The position numbers and the translations under genes were made by a program. Below the pieces are notes generated by a model. That model was not told where the DNA came from. It saw only the letters and a list, made by a program, of their open reading frames with translations, and searched no databases. 64,000 nt of DNA from Clostridia bacterium (GTDB lineage: Bacteria; Bacillota_A; Clostridia; Oscillospirales; CAG-272): assembly GCA_017468115.1 (NCBI GenBank), contig JAFUJS010000019.1:1-64000 (forward strand), given 5' to 3'. Of the stretch, positions 53,527 through 63,479 are shown one piece after another. The first letter of the stretch is position 1; each line of letters starts with the position of its first letter.

Positions 53527-54696
53527 TTAGTTGTTATAAGGTAATCCTACGTATCTTAACTCAGCATCGTATTTCTCGATTGCTTGGTCGTTAATATTGT
53601 CAATTTTATCAAATTGCTTCTTGATGTTTTTGCGTCTTGTAAACAGCACCTCAAAAAATCTCCAGACCCACATAAAGGGCAAAAGAATCGGTGCTTTTTT
53701 TACAACCGGATACATAATGCACATATTCTCATACTTTGGAAAAAGGACCCTGCCAAGCTGTCTTTTCTTGGCATTTTTTGCGCCTTTTCCCTGCGCCGCC
53801 TTTACAGCCTGCGCCTCCAGCTTTGCTTTTTCTGTGCCGTAAGCATCCGACTCGAAAATTTTATGTGTTATAAAGGCAGAAATCTTGTCACATTCTCTTC
53901 CGTAAAACCACACGTCAATGAGATTTTTGGTATTATGCCAAAATTCAAGAAGCTTCATTTTCTCAAGCTCCGCTTCAATATAGGCAAAATCCAAGGACTT
54001 GTAAGTCTCTAAATACACGTAAAAGTCGGTCATAAACTTTATTCCAATGCCGCCGTCACGATAGTGCTTGGCAAAGTGCGTAAAGATATAAACAAAGGTG
54101 TCCTCGTCACTCATTTTATATTGGCTTTTTTCCACCGGAATAAGCCTTTGCCACGGGTCTTCAAAGTAGGCGTACAAATCCTCGTTATATGAGGGTATGA
54201 GCTTTTTGTGTAGCTCAATGCAAATGTCCTCTTTTTTCCAGCCCACCTCGTGATTGCTTTCAAAGTCAAAGGTGAAGCCAAGACCCTTCAAAATCTCCTC
54301 TATCCTTCCATATTTGTCCATATTTACAAATATGTCGGCATCGCTCATAAGTCGCATTTCCGGATACGGGTAGAGCCTTTTTAGGATTGTACCCTTCATT
54401 TTAAGGTGCTCTATTCCGTTTTCATCAAAGGCATCAAACACCTTTTCTATACAGCTCATTTGCTTCTCGCTAAAGGTGGTCAAATTAGCGGTTGAGAAAA
54501 GGAATTTTGTGCGATTTGGAATAGCCGAGGCACCTATGCCCTTGGTAAGTCCATAGTAAATTATAGGAATAATTTGCTGTCTTGTGCCGAACTCATAGAG
54601 CTTATCGAAGTCAAAGCCCTCTTCAAGCCTTAGCTCCGAGTCGGTAAGGGCGGTTTTTATGATTGATATAACGCCCTTTTCAAAGGTTGATAGCAT
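53527..54696 (-). CDS. Nucleotidyltransferase-fold protein (NTP_transf_5)
   Basis: A 389-residue protein of the NTP_transf_5 family. The signature is HLKMKGTILKRLYPYPEMR followed by LMSDADIFV (about 97-128), in which the D-x-D pair would bind metal. Family members are common in polysaccharide and lantibiotic-type loci, and their substrates are unknown. The gene overlaps the fnlA stop by one base (TAATG), so the two are coupled. It sits between the FucNAc genes fnlA and fnlB, which suggests a role in modifying or attaching the sugar. Confidence 0.8.
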   Translation of the reverse strand: MLSTFEKGVISIIKTALTDSELRLEEGFDFDKLYEFGTRQQIIPIIYYGLTKGIGASAIPNRTKFLFSTANLTTFSEKQMSCIEKVFDAFDENGIEHLKMKGTILKRLYPYPEMRLMSDADIFVNMDKYGRIEEILKGLGFTFDFESNHEVGWKKEDICIELHKKLIPSYNEDLYAYFEDPWQRLIPVEKSQYKMSDEDTFVYIFTHFAKHYRDGGIGIKFMTDFYVYLETYKSLDFAYIEAELEKMKLLEFWHNTKNLIDVWFYGRECDKISAFITHKIFESDAYGTEKAKLEAQAVKAAQGKGAKNAKKRQLGRVLFPKYENMCIMYPVVKKAPILLPFMWVWRFFEVLFTRRKNIKKQFDKIDNINDQAIEKYDAELRYVGLPYNN

Positions 54697-55751
54697 TATT
54701 TCTCGTCCTTTTTAAGTTCTTCTCTTATGTAATCAAGGGTTAGTAGCTTTGCCTTTACCTGCTCCACTGTCAAAAGCTCTGTGTTGTGAGAGTTAAATTC
54801 GGTAAGAGTGTTTCTTGTGGTATCGCCTTCCTTGAAATATTTGTCGTAGTTAAGTCCACGCTTGTCGCTGGGCACACGATAGAAGTTGCCCATATCAATG
54901 GCATTTGCGCACTCCTCGTTTGTAAGAAGAGTTTCGTACATTTTCTCGCCGTGGCGAATGCCGATAACCTTAATCTCGCTCTTGCCTTCCTTGTCAAATA
55001 GCTCCATTACCGCCTTAGCCTGTGTTTCGATGGTGCAGGCAGGCGCCTTTTGAACAAGAATATCGCCGCTTGTACCGTGCTCAAAGGCAAACAGTACAAG
55101 GTCCACAGCCTCCTCAAGAGACATAATAAAGCGTGTCATTGTTGGGTCTGTTACGGTAATGGGCTTGCCTTGTCTGATTTGATCAATCCAAAGTGGGATT
55201 ACAGAGCCACGGGAGCACATAACATTGCCGTATCTGGTGCAGCAAATCTTTGTCTTTTCCGGACTTACTGTTCTTGATTTCGCAACGATAACCTTCTCCA
55301 TCATTGCCTTAGAGGTGCCCATTGCATTTACAGGGTATGCAGCCTTGTCGGTGGACAGGCAGATTACTGTCTTTACTCCCTCGTCAATAGCGGCGGTCAA
55401 AACATTATCTGTACCGATAACGTTGGTTTTTACAGCCTCCATAGGGAAAAACTCACAGGAAGGAACCTGCTTGAGAGCTGCCGCATGGAAAATGTAGTCA
55501 ACGCCGTGCATTGCGTTCTTAACGCTGGCAAGGTCACGCACGTCGCCAATATAAAATTTGATTTTATCAGCCACCTCCGGCATTTTAGCCTGAAACTCGT
55601 GGCGCATATCGTCCTGCTTTTTCTCGTCACGTGAGAAAACACGAATCTCCCCAATATCGGTCCTTAAAAACCTATTAAGCACCGCATTTCCAAAGGAGCC
55701 TGTGCCTCCTGTAATCATAAGGGTCTTGCCCTTGAAAATTGAATTTGACAT
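54696..55751 (-). CDS. fnlA: UDP-GlcNAc 4,6-dehydratase/5-epimerase of UDP-L-FucNAc synthesis
   Basis: A 351-residue extended short-chain dehydrogenase of the FnlA/CapE/WbjB group. The NAD-binding motif is LMITGGTGSFGNAVL; HAAALKQVPSCEFFPMEAV and STDKAAYPVNAMGTSKAMME (the family's modified active site) follow, with EKMYETLLTNEE near the C-terminus. The start at 55751 has GAGG 9 bases upstream; an in-frame TTG six codons earlier overlaps that site. The enzyme starts the pathway from UDP-GlcNAc. It is expressed just before the NTP_transf_5 gene. Confidence 0.92.
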   Translation of the reverse strand: MSNSIFKGKTLMITGGTGSFGNAVLNRFLRTDIGEIRVFSRDEKKQDDMRHEFQAKMPEVADKIKFYIGDVRDLASVKNAMHGVDYIFHAAALKQVPSCEFFPMEAVKTNVIGTDNVLTAAIDEGVKTVICLSTDKAAYPVNAMGTSKAMMEKVIVAKSRTVSPEKTKICCTRYGNVMCSRGSVIPLWIDQIRQGKPITVTDPTMTRFIMSLEEAVDLVLFAFEHGTSGDILVQKAPACTIETQAKAVMELFDKEGKSEIKVIGIRHGEKMYETLLTNEECANAIDMGNFYRVPSDKRGLNYDKYFKEGDTTRNTLTEFNSHNTELLTVEQVKAKLLTLDYIREELKKDEK

Positions 55752-55774
55752 AATTTTATCCTCTTTCAACTGTT

Positions 55775-56896
55775 TTATATTAACCGAACAAGCTCCTTTT
55801 TGAACTCGTCATCTAACTTGCTTACTATTTTCCTGCCATCGTAATCGTCATCTAAGCAAACCGAGCGAATTGCCCTTGCCATTTCCTCGGCATCTCGTTT
55901 GTCGTAGTATGCAACGTCGCCACCGACGGCAGATGTGTAAACTGCAGGAATTTTTCCGCTTACAACCCTTAATCCGTTTGATATGTAGGTGAGTATTTTT
56001 GATGGAAAGGATGTTTCGTTAAACGCTTTTTCCATGTTTTGAGTGCTTAAGCCTATGTGATTTTCCTGCAAGCGCTTTTTGAATTCATCTCCACTAAAGA
56101 AGCCCTCGTAGGTTATTTCACACCTTGTCTTAGCCCCCACCTGCATAAGCTCCTTTATGATAATTTTCATTTGGCTTTTTTCAGTGTGGCCAAACAGGTG
56201 TAGATGGTATCCCTCGTCAAGAAATTCGGCACATCTTATAGCGTCTAGCACGCCACCCTTAACCAGATTAAAGGTGCCTGCGTAGGTTATATGGATTTTA
56301 TCATCCTTTGGTGTGCCCAGCTTTGGCTCGGGAGTGTAGTTTCCTAAACAGATTGCATAAGGCTTTTTTCCATTATTTAGACGTTTTTCAAGCAAATCAG
56401 AGGAAAATATGTAGCTGTCTGCTTCGTTTATAAAGGCAAGCTCCTTCTTTTCCATTTTTTCGTTTTCTAAAATTGTGGAATAAATTTCACAAACCTGTAA
56501 AATCAGCTTAAACTTCTTTTTTCTACGCAGCTTTCTTAAAGCATCTATGTAGCTCAAGCTGTGATAAACTATAACGGTATCTCCATCATTTATCAGGTCA
56601 CCAAGCTCCTTGTACAAGAGCCATTTTACTTTCATTCTGCGTATTGCCCTTGAAAGTAGGCTTGTGCCCGTCTTTCCAAGATACTTTAAGTAAACAAGCT
56701 CCGTGTCCCCACTTAACTGAATAGTCTCTCGGTCCTTTGAACTGCCATCAGCCGTCGAGGCATGCGAAAGAACCCTAAGGCTTTTGCCTACGTTATTTAT
56801 GCTGGATATAATGTAATCCATCATGTTCATCGCCGCCGGGTTTGCAGCCCTTTCCTGATTACAGGAATAGCACCCTAAATATATAAGCTTAGACAC
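55775..56896 (-). CDS. Glycosyltransferase, GT4-like
   Basis: A 373-residue GT-B glycosyltransferase. The N-terminus LGCYSCNQERAANPAAMNMM is followed by ITYAGTFNLVKGGVLDAIRC (about 204-223) and LHLFGHTEKSQM; the usual E-x7-E donor motif is replaced by ENHIGLSTQNMEKAFNETSFPSKILTYIS (about 285-312; the run is broken here to key parts: GLSTQ, ETSFPSKIL). It likely transfers a sugar onto the lipid-linked repeat unit. It follows the LicD-like gene by 10 bases and precedes fnlA by 23. Confidence 0.75.
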   Translation of the reverse strand: MSKLIYLGCYSCNQERAANPAAMNMMDYIISSINNVGKSLRVLSHASTADGSSKDRETIQLSGDTELVYLKYLGKTGTSLLSRAIRRMKVKWLLYKELGDLINDGDTVIVYHSLSYIDALRKLRRKKKFKLILQVCEIYSTILENEKMEKKELAFINEADSYIFSSDLLEKRLNNGKKPYAICLGNYTPEPKLGTPKDDKIHITYAGTFNLVKGGVLDAIRCAEFLDEGYHLHLFGHTEKSQMKIIIKELMQVGAKTRCEITYEGFFSGDEFKKRLQENHIGLSTQNMEKAFNETSFPSKILTYISNGLRVVSGKIPAVYTSAVGGDVAYYDKRDAEEMARAIRSVCLDDDYDGRKIVSKLDDEFKKELVRLI

Positions 56897-56906
56897 ACAC
56901 TTCTCC

Positions 56907-57746
56907 TTAATTTTTTATAGTTTGTTCGTCTTCCTTCCAAAATGCTTCAAAGGAATGATGTGCTATCCTTTTTTCCTCCGGCGGAAGCTGCATATAGTCT
57001 CCAAAATACGCACTTAACGCCTCGTGATATCCGTTCATGACATATAGCTCATATTCCTCGAATTTATGAAGCACCGTTTCCCTGCACCACTCTTCCTTAA
57101 GGAAAAACGGTTTATCCAAATTGCTATCTGCATAGGACATAAGGTCCTTGCAATCGCCCTCTATATTATTTCCAAGATTGGTAATGTTCAAGGTATGCTT
57201 GTTGGGGTTATATATGCCAAAAGCTCTTCCAAGCCCACTGCAAATCGCCAGCGCACCCCTCTTTACCATTTTGAGGGGATGTTTCGTTTTAACATATTTA
57301 AAAATCGACCTGCGCCATTTTTTCAGTTGACTTGTCCTTTCCTTAAGCGTAGAGGCAACCTTGTCATAATCACCAACGACATCAAAAGGAAAAATGTCAA
57401 CATCAACACCTATTGAGTACCCTTTTGGTGCCCAAATCCGCTCTATTTTTAGTGTTGCTTTATCAAACGCCTTGGCAAATGTATATGGGTACTTTTCATT
57501 ATTCTCGCAGGAATATACACCATATCGTTCGCTGCCGAAATGCTGAACAAAATACATATAGTCCTTGCGTGGCATAGCTATATCAATATCGTCATCCCAA
57601 GGAATAAAGCCCCCATGTCTGATAGCCCCAAGAAGCGTACCACCCCAAAGGTAATATGTAAGCTTGTTTTCAACACAAAACCTGTGTATTTCAAGCATTA
57701 TTCCAAGCTCGATATCTTTCAATTCAAAATTAGTTAGTTTTCTCAT
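56907..57746 (-). CDS. LicD family phospho-transferase
   Basis: A 279-residue LicD-type protein of the nucleotidyltransferase fold. The signature is [16 protein letters not shown] then [17 protein letters not shown] (residues about 31-64), and [13 protein letters not shown] (about 127) follows. LicD enzymes move phosphocholine or related phospho-groups from a CDP-activated donor onto surface glycans; the donor here is unknown and no licA/licC-type genes are in the window. It overlaps the flippase gene by 17 bases. Confidence 0.88.
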   Translation of the reverse strand: MRKLTNFELKDIELGIMLEIHRFCVENKLTYYLWGGTLLGAIRHGGFIPWDDDIDIAMPRKDYMYFVQHFGSERYGVYSCENNEKYPYTFAKAFDKATLKIERIWAPKGYSIGVDVDIFPFDVVGDYDKVASTLKERTSQLKKWRRSIFKYVKTKHPLKMVKRGALAICSGLGRAFGIYNPNKHTLNITNLGNNIEGDCKDLMSYADSNLDKPFFLKEEWCRETVLHKFEEYELYVMNGYHEALSAYFGDYMQLPPEEKRIAHHSFEAFWKEDEQTIKN

Positions 57747-59046
57747 CTTTTTCCTTTTTGAAAAGCCTTTTGGTAGCTTTAATTAATTGAATCGGATTCA
57801 ATGCTCTTAATATAAGCATATTATTTTTTCTTAGCGGCTTCATCATAAAACCTATAAAGAAGTTGGCAAAGAACTGTGTAATAAATGACGCAATTGCTGC
57901 ACCGTTAATTCCCATAACAGGAATCAGAATAGCATTTAACACAACGTTTATCAAAGCTCCCGACATATTTATTTTCCACAAAATTTTTTGCTGATTATTG
58001 GCAAGTATCCAAACGCCTCTCGCGGATCCCAAATACGAAAACGTAGTGTACCACACAACTATTCTTAATGTTGTAACAGCGGGCGCAAATTGCTCTCCAT
58101 AAAGGATACCAATAATAGGTCCCGCAAAAATTGTCATCAATACACTTTGCGCCAATGCTAAATAAATTACTATACTGTAAAGCAAAATCACGCTTTCATC
58201 AAATGATTCTTGACTCTGCTTAAGCTTAGTGAATATGGACGGTCTTGCAGAATCTATAATGGCGGAAAAAACGAAGCTTGTCATACCTGCGCAAGCAACC
58301 GCTGCTGAATACCACCCTGTTTCCTTGTCGCCGATCATAACATTAATCATTATTTTGTCAGTTTGTGCGAAAATCGTTACCATCATGCTTGATATTATGT
58401 AATGCTTACTTTTCGAAAACATCCTTTTTGCCACAGCAAAGGATACGGACAGCCTTTGTCCGCCTAGTCGCTTATACAACACAAGTGAAGCTACGGCAAT
58501 TATCATATAATCCAAAGCATTCGAAATAGCGAACCAATAAACATTTTTTCCCGTTGCCAAAAGATATATTTTATATACAGTAGTCAGTCCATATGCAATA
58601 AGGGATATTATGGATACATATCTTGAAATATACTTTGCTTGGAACCAGTACTGTACCATTTCTAACGCTTGAGATAGTAAAACTAAACTATACAATCCAC
58701 AAACTATTATTTTTTCAGTTTGGCCGGCATTAATCACGGAAGAAAAACCAATTATGCCAAAAATGCAGCATATTGCAGAAATCACATTAAAATATAGGGA
58801 TGTGCCAAGTATTTTTCCTTCCTCATTAGGTCTTTCCACTAATTCTTGTACCATAACATTGGAAAAACCAAGTTGCATAACAGGAATAAAGAAGGTAACC
58901 ATGGAAATTGCATAGTTTATCACTCCGAAATTAGAGTCTCCCAAATATCTTGCTGTTAAACTAGAAATGATTACACCAAGAATTGCTTGAATTACTTTGC
59001 ACGCAATAATCCATGTTGCGTTTTTGAAAACTTTATTTTTTATCAT
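57730..59046 (-). CDS. Wzx-type polysaccharide flippase
   Basis: A 438-residue membrane protein with about twelve hydrophobic segments, of the polysaccharide biosynthesis/MATE-like group. The N-terminus [20 protein letters not shown] followed by [15 protein letters not shown] is typical of Wzx/RfbX proteins. It should flip the undecaprenyl-linked repeat unit across the membrane. It is coded between the polymerase and the LicD gene. Confidence 0.92.
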   Translation of the reverse strand: MIKNKVFKNATWIIACKVIQAILGVIISSLTARYLGDSNFGVINYAISMVTFFIPVMQLGFSNVMVQELVERPNEEGKILGTSLYFNVISAICCIFGIIGFSSVINAGQTEKIIVCGLYSLVLLSQALEMVQYWFQAKYISRYVSIISLIAYGLTTVYKIYLLATGKNVYWFAISNALDYMIIAVASLVLYKRLGGQRLSVSFAVAKRMFSKSKHYIISSMMVTIFAQTDKIMINVMIGDKETGWYSAAVACAGMTSFVFSAIIDSARPSIFTKLKQSQESFDESVILLYSIVIYLALAQSVLMTIFAGPIIGILYGEQFAPAVTTLRIVVWYTTFSYLGSARGVWILANNQQKILWKINMSGALINVVLNAILIPVMGINGAAIASFITQFFANFFIGFMMKPLRKNNMLILRALNPIQLIKATKRLFKKEKDEKTN

Positions 59047-59115
59047 TTTGCCCCTGTGCCATTACAATCTCTTTGTTTTTATCAACGTATAATGCGTTAT
59101 TATCATGAATGTCTC

Positions 59116-60213
59116 CTATTTCTGCCAGAAGAAACTGTATGGATTTGTCATATACCAGGACTCTTCGCCGCCTTTCGCAAAGGTGTATAGAGCAAAAGCG
59201 ACAAAGGCGATGAACACAACCACCTTAATAAGCCTTTTATATCTATCGTCAAGACTAATTCGTCTATATCCATTTGTGTCTATTACCTCCGGAATAGCTA
59301 TCATTGCATACACCATAAAGTAATAGCCCACACGCATAGCGGTGTTGTATACGCCACCAAACGCCTGGCATATACATGCAACCCAGAAGATGTTTGTAGT
59401 TCCGCACGAAAGCTTGTTTTCCTTGTCTGAGAAAACAAGAAGAAATAGGTAAAGAACAACAAAAACTAAGAACAGGGTAAGTGCACCGGTGTCCTCAATT
59501 TCTGCGTTATCCTTAAAAAATGTACTTAATACAGTAAATAACGGCACTCTAAAGATGTATACAAATGGAATTGCTACAAACGAGCCAATCTTAAATGCGT
59601 CCGTATGCCTTAGATGGTATAATGGATATGCCACAAGGAATACTATGGCTGAGGAGTGGAAGGTATAAGCAAGCAATACTAAAAGTACAAAAGCAACCCA
59701 CCTTTTGTCCTTTATCATAAGGTAAGCAAGCATAGTTATCGCTATAGCAACCGCTTGTCTCATTCCTGAAAACGCTATAAAAAATGATGTCAAGCCAAGG
59801 TAAATTACAGATGAAAGCAGGGTGTTTTTGGAATCCCTGTAAATTATGATTGCTGTAGGAAGGGCTGTTATTAAGCCACACGCAACAAGCAGTGTTTGTG
59901 GGTCCTTAGAAAAGATTGACAGAATCTTATTGAAGATTATGTAGCCTCTTTCGTAATTGTAAAGGTCTCTTGTAAAGACATCCTCCCAGGACCAGCCTGC
60001 TATTTTTATGTAGGCGTGCCAGTAGCCGCCTCCATCATAGTATTTCAAATCTACACCCATAGATGGATGTCTTAGAGCAAGCAAAAGCCCAACCGCTAAG
60101 AAGAATATAACGGTATATGCTATTCTTGCTTTTTTTTCATTTGTTATTCCTGACTTGAATAGTAGAACATATGAGCCCAACAGGAGCACAAAAAGTAGAT
60201 AGTAAATTAACAT
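59116..60213 (-). CDS. EpsG/Wzy-type polysaccharide polymerase
   Basis: A 365-residue membrane protein with ten or so hydrophobic segments. It fits the EpsG family: FFLAVGLLLALRHPSMGVDL near residue 35, YNYERGYIIFNKILSIFSKD near 90, and FFIAFSGMRQAVAIAITML near 145, the conserved R-Q-A region. It likely joins repeat units outside the membrane. It overlaps the next gene (start of the polymerase in the end of the glycosyltransferase) by 7 bases. Confidence 0.88.
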   Translation of the reverse strand: MLIYYLLFVLLLGSYVLLFKSGITNEKKARIAYTVIFFLAVGLLLALRHPSMGVDLKYYDGGGYWHAYIKIAGWSWEDVFTRDLYNYERGYIIFNKILSIFSKDPQTLLVACGLITALPTAIIIYRDSKNTLLSSVIYLGLTSFFIAFSGMRQAVAIAITMLAYLMIKDKRWVAFVLLVLLAYTFHSSAIVFLVAYPLYHLRHTDAFKIGSFVAIPFVYIFRVPLFTVLSTFFKDNAEIEDTGALTLFLVFVVLYLFLLVFSDKENKLSCGTTNIFWVACICQAFGGVYNTAMRVGYYFMVYAMIAIPEVIDTNGYRRISLDDRYKRLIKVVVFIAFVAFALYTFAKGGEESWYMTNPYSFFWQK

Positions 60214-61427
60214 TTTTTGTCCTCCCTCTCATAAAGCTTTTTGTAAATTTCTAAATAATTGTTTGCCATATTTATTTTGCTATACTTGTCTTTCGCTAAG
60301 TTGCTAATTTGTTCTTTATCAAACTCTTTGTCTAAAAAATCCTTTGTAGCCTTGCAAAGCGACTCTAAATCACCATAATCTACAAGGGAGCTGTAGTCCT
60401 CGATGGTTATAGATTCCGGTCCGCCCGCCTTAAAGCCCACCACAGGCGTACCGCAGCAAAGACTTTCTGCCGTTATCATAGAAAAGGTTTCCTTTTTACT
60501 TGCAATAACAGTTAAATCCGCCATTGCATAATGCTTTGCCAGCTCCTCTTGATTTGAAAGCATACCCAACAACCTTACATTCGGTGGCACGTCTATGTTT
60601 TCCCTATTTCCTGCAATCAAAAACTCCACATTTGGCAAAAGCTTTGCAAGCTCAATTAGATAATATCCACCTTTAATATGGTTTTTATCTGTGCTAAATC
60701 CCGATGTTGCATGAAAGACCACTTTTTTGCCTGTTAGTCCATACTTTTCTCTTAAGTCATCTGTATTGTATGTATGGAACACCTCTGTGTTAAGCCCATT
60801 CAGCACCACAGCGTGCTCTAGTTTTTCCATAATGGGTGAAAGCTTCGCTCTCTCCATAAGCCAAGGAGAAACAGACACAGCTATAACGTTTTCAAAGCCC
60901 TCAAACGCTTTTTTCATTTTCTTAAACGAATCTGCTGTCCTATCAAACAAAATTGATTTTGTTTCCTTTTTTAGGCGTGGGCATTTACCACAGCCGCTTT
61001 TCCATTTTTCACACTCAAGCGCATAGCCACAGTTGGCTGTATGCATAAATTCTGCGTGGAGAGTAAGAACGGTTTTTACTTTATTTTTGTTAAGCCAGGA
61101 AACGAGCCTGTATATGTTAACAAAGTATCCATTAATGCAATGTAAATGTACAATGTCAGGCTTTTCCTTCTTGATTATAGAGATTAACTTGTTTGTTGAA
61201 AAGAAGCAACCACCGTACATTAAGCCTGTTATACGTGCCATCAAATTGTTGAGCTTTGAATATAGCTCACCGCAGGTTTTGTACACGTTTTTATCAGTTG
61301 TCTTAGCCCCTCTTCCGTAGCAGATAACTGAGTCTATTTGGTTTTCTATAAGTCCTGTATGAATATCATACATTATCTTGCCTGTGCTTCCCTTGTTATA
61401 GACACAGTTTACCTGCAAAATTTTCAT
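60207..61427 (-). CDS. Glycosyltransferase, GT4 family, with Cys cluster
   Basis: A 406-residue GT-B glycosyltransferase: MKILQVNCVYNKGSTGKIMY at the N-terminus, VFHATSGFSTDKNHIKGGYYL (key: SGFSTDKNHIKG) near 230, LTVIASKKETFSMITAESLCC near 310 with the donor E-x7-E motif, and PVVGFKAGGPESI. A Cys cluster, NCGYALECEKWKSGCGKCP (about 131-149), resembles a metal site found in some WcaC/WcaL-like glycosyltransferases. The start shares a base with the stop of the upstream gene (61427). Its sugar is not predictable. Confidence 0.85.
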   Translation of the reverse strand: MKILQVNCVYNKGSTGKIMYDIHTGLIENQIDSVICYGRGAKTTDKNVYKTCGELYSKLNNLMARITGLMYGGCFFSTNKLISIIKKEKPDIVHLHCINGYFVNIYRLVSWLNKNKVKTVLTLHAEFMHTANCGYALECEKWKSGCGKCPRLKKETKSILFDRTADSFKKMKKAFEGFENVIAVSVSPWLMERAKLSPIMEKLEHAVVLNGLNTEVFHTYNTDDLREKYGLTGKKVVFHATSGFSTDKNHIKGGYYLIELAKLLPNVEFLIAGNRENIDVPPNVRLLGMLSNQEELAKHYAMADLTVIASKKETFSMITAESLCCGTPVVGFKAGGPESITIEDYSSLVDYGDLESLCKATKDFLDKEFDKEQISNLAKDKYSKINMANNYLEIYKKLYEREDKKC

Positions 61428-62695
61428 TAGTTACCTCTTATTCCGTTAAGAAGGCTTTCCACCTTCCTTTGGTTGTTTTCTCTTCTGTGATTTTTTTCTA
61501 CTATGCTCAGCGCTTTTTGGACATAAGCCTCTCTTGCTTCTTTATCATTAATCATTCTTCGAAGCTCTTCCAACAGGCTTTCCTTTTTACTAACTACAAG
61601 AGCACAGTCGTTTTCCTTTAAGTACTTTGAGCATGAAATGCTTTCCGGCGCATATACAACAAGTGGTGTACCACTTGCCAAGCTGTCCGCAATTTTAGTG
61701 GAAAATCCATGTCTTATATCCTTAACGTAAAAGTCCTCAAAGCTTTCGGTGTGAAAAACAAGCATGCTTTTGCCTATTACCTCTTTCACTTCTTCGTAGC
61801 TTATAAGCCCTTTATAGCTTATACCTTCAGCACTTTCAAAGACCTTACCCACCTGCTCGTTCGGAAGCTTTCCATAAACGTCAAGCTTGTAGGCGGGGTT
61901 TATTTGATTTAGTGCATTACCGATGTCAATAAGTCCCAGATGCCTATTAAGTCCCAGGTTGCCAAGATAGGAAAAAACAGACTCCTTTTGGCAGCTCTCA
62001 CTTGGTACCACGTCGGTTGCTGTATAAACATATTCGCTTGGTTTTGAAAACTCCTTGTCGTAGGTGTTTTTCAAATCCTCGCTTATATATATAGACAAGG
62101 AAGCATGCTCTATTGCTTTCTTGGTCGCTTTTCTTAATGTTCTTCTGAAGGTGGGATAAAACATCCCCCAAACACCACTGTTTCTGAAATAGTTGTAATC
62201 TTTAAAATAGTAATCCTCGCTGTTGTATATAACGAGCGGAGCACCATATTTTTTAGATATTTCAACAGCTAAATCAAACATAAATGGTGCATCACCTGCT
62301 TGAAGCAAAACCAGCTCAGGCTGATATTCCTCCACCCATCTGTAAAAGCCGGTGCGCCATTTTTTTCTTTGCCAAAGAAAATTTCTTAGAAGCATTGTAA
62401 AAGGTGTTCTTCTCTTTTTCTTGCTTGCTTTTGCTTGAATGCCACTTTCCTTGTCTTCTTTTTTCTCAATGACAGAGCCTGCACTCCTGCCCTTTAAAAA
62501 GGACTTGAGAACTTGTCCATCGGTTGCACAAAAATATTTTTCGCACACATCAAAATCCGGCGTGTCAGGCTGAATAAAAAACTGAGCAAGCTTTTCCTTG
62601 TCATCTGTGCAAAAGAAATTCTTGAGTGTTCTTCCGTTTGAGTTCCCGTCCGACAAGGCATTGTTTGATATTATTAAGACTCTTTTATTTATCAT
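61427..62695 (-). CDS. Glycosyltransferase, GT-B fold
   Basis: A 422-residue protein. The N-terminus VLIISNNALSDGNSNGRTL is a GT-B nucleotide-sugar enzyme start; FSYLGNLGLNRHLGLIDIGN (about 240) and STKIADSLASGTPLVVYAPE (about 335) are GT4-like, the latter in the donor-binding region. A Lys-rich stretch (KKEDKESGIQAKASKKKRR, about 78-96) is unusual and may touch the membrane. It overlaps its neighbours at both ends, so translation is coupled. Confidence 0.75.
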   Translation of the reverse strand: MINKRVLIISNNALSDGNSNGRTLKNFFCTDDKEKLAQFFIQPDTPDFDVCEKYFCATDGQVLKSFLKGRSAGSVIEKKEDKESGIQAKASKKKRRTPFTMLLRNFLWQRKKWRTGFYRWVEEYQPELVLLQAGDAPFMFDLAVEISKKYGAPLVIYNSEDYYFKDYNYFRNSGVWGMFYPTFRRTLRKATKKAIEHASLSIYISEDLKNTYDKEFSKPSEYVYTATDVVPSESCQKESVFSYLGNLGLNRHLGLIDIGNALNQINPAYKLDVYGKLPNEQVGKVFESAEGISYKGLISYEEVKEVIGKSMLVFHTESFEDFYVKDIRHGFSTKIADSLASGTPLVVYAPESISCSKYLKENDCALVVSKKESLLEELRRMINDKEAREAYVQKALSIVEKNHRRENNQRKVESLLNGIRGN

Positions 62696-63476
62696 TTCTT
62701 TGTTGCTTCATTCCCTTTTTCATTAGTTGAATAAGTTGCAAGAAAGAATAGTTCTTTGTTTTTTTTCTCAAGAGATAAGCACGTCTATACATTGCCAAAA
62801 TGGCCGCCCTACCATATACACGGGAGTATATATAACCCATAGCACATATACGTCTTTCGGTTAACCCCTCGTTCCAAGAACTCTCTCCTTGATTAATGTA
62901 GCTGACCAGTTTTGGAGAAACATACATTTTAGCTTTTGCACTCAAAATATCGCTCAAAAAAACAGAGTCCTCTCCACAATATATGTCATTGCCTGGACCG
63001 ATATTTTTTTGGAAGTATATACAATTCTTCTCTAAAAAGTCTCTTCGTAAAACTAGGCCAACTACTCCCGCAGACATTATATTTCGTTTGGTAGCCTTTT
63101 TGAGTGCTTTTGGTTTCTTAAAGCTAAGCTGTCTCTGTGGATTGGTGCTTTCGCAATAAAATTTAATTGCATCTGCAGTAGGGCATTTTTTGAACTCTTC
63201 CTCTACAAGCTGTTCGTAATCGTCAACTAGAACCATATCGTCGTCAGCAAACATAATATAGTTTGCAGTTGCGTACATTATTGCCATATTTCTGTTAATG
63301 CTCGTTCCTCTTGTGTTGGTGGTGATCATTTTTACAATATGTTCGCCCTTCTTTTCTTCCACAAAAGAGCAATCATTTGCTTGGTTTGCAATAATCGCAT
63401 CACTTTTAAGATTCATTTGCTCATATTTTGATGTATCATTTTGATGCATCGTTGTTACAAGAACCTCTAAGTTCAT
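62685..63476 (-). CDS. Glycosyltransferase, GT2 family
   Basis: A 263-residue GT-A glycosyltransferase. The N-terminus MNLEVLVTTMHQND leads to TRGTSINRNMAIMYA, then ANYIMFADDDMVLVDDYEQL with the DDD metal/donor motif near residue 78, and GEDSVFLSDIL near 168 as the acceptor-side E-D. No membrane helices. It follows the LicD-like gene by 3 bases. Confidence 0.88.
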   Translation of the reverse strand: MNLEVLVTTMHQNDTSKYEQMNLKSDAIIANQANDCSFVEEKKGEHIVKMITTNTRGTSINRNMAIMYATANYIMFADDDMVLVDDYEQLVEEEFKKCPTADAIKFYCESTNPQRQLSFKKPKALKKATKRNIMSAGVVGLVLRRDFLEKNCIYFQKNIGPGNDIYCGEDSVFLSDILSAKAKMYVSPKLVSYINQGESSWNEGLTERRICAMGYIYSRVYGRAAILAMYRRAYLLRKKTKNYSFLQLIQLMKKGMKQQRNDK

Positions 63477-63479
63477 ACC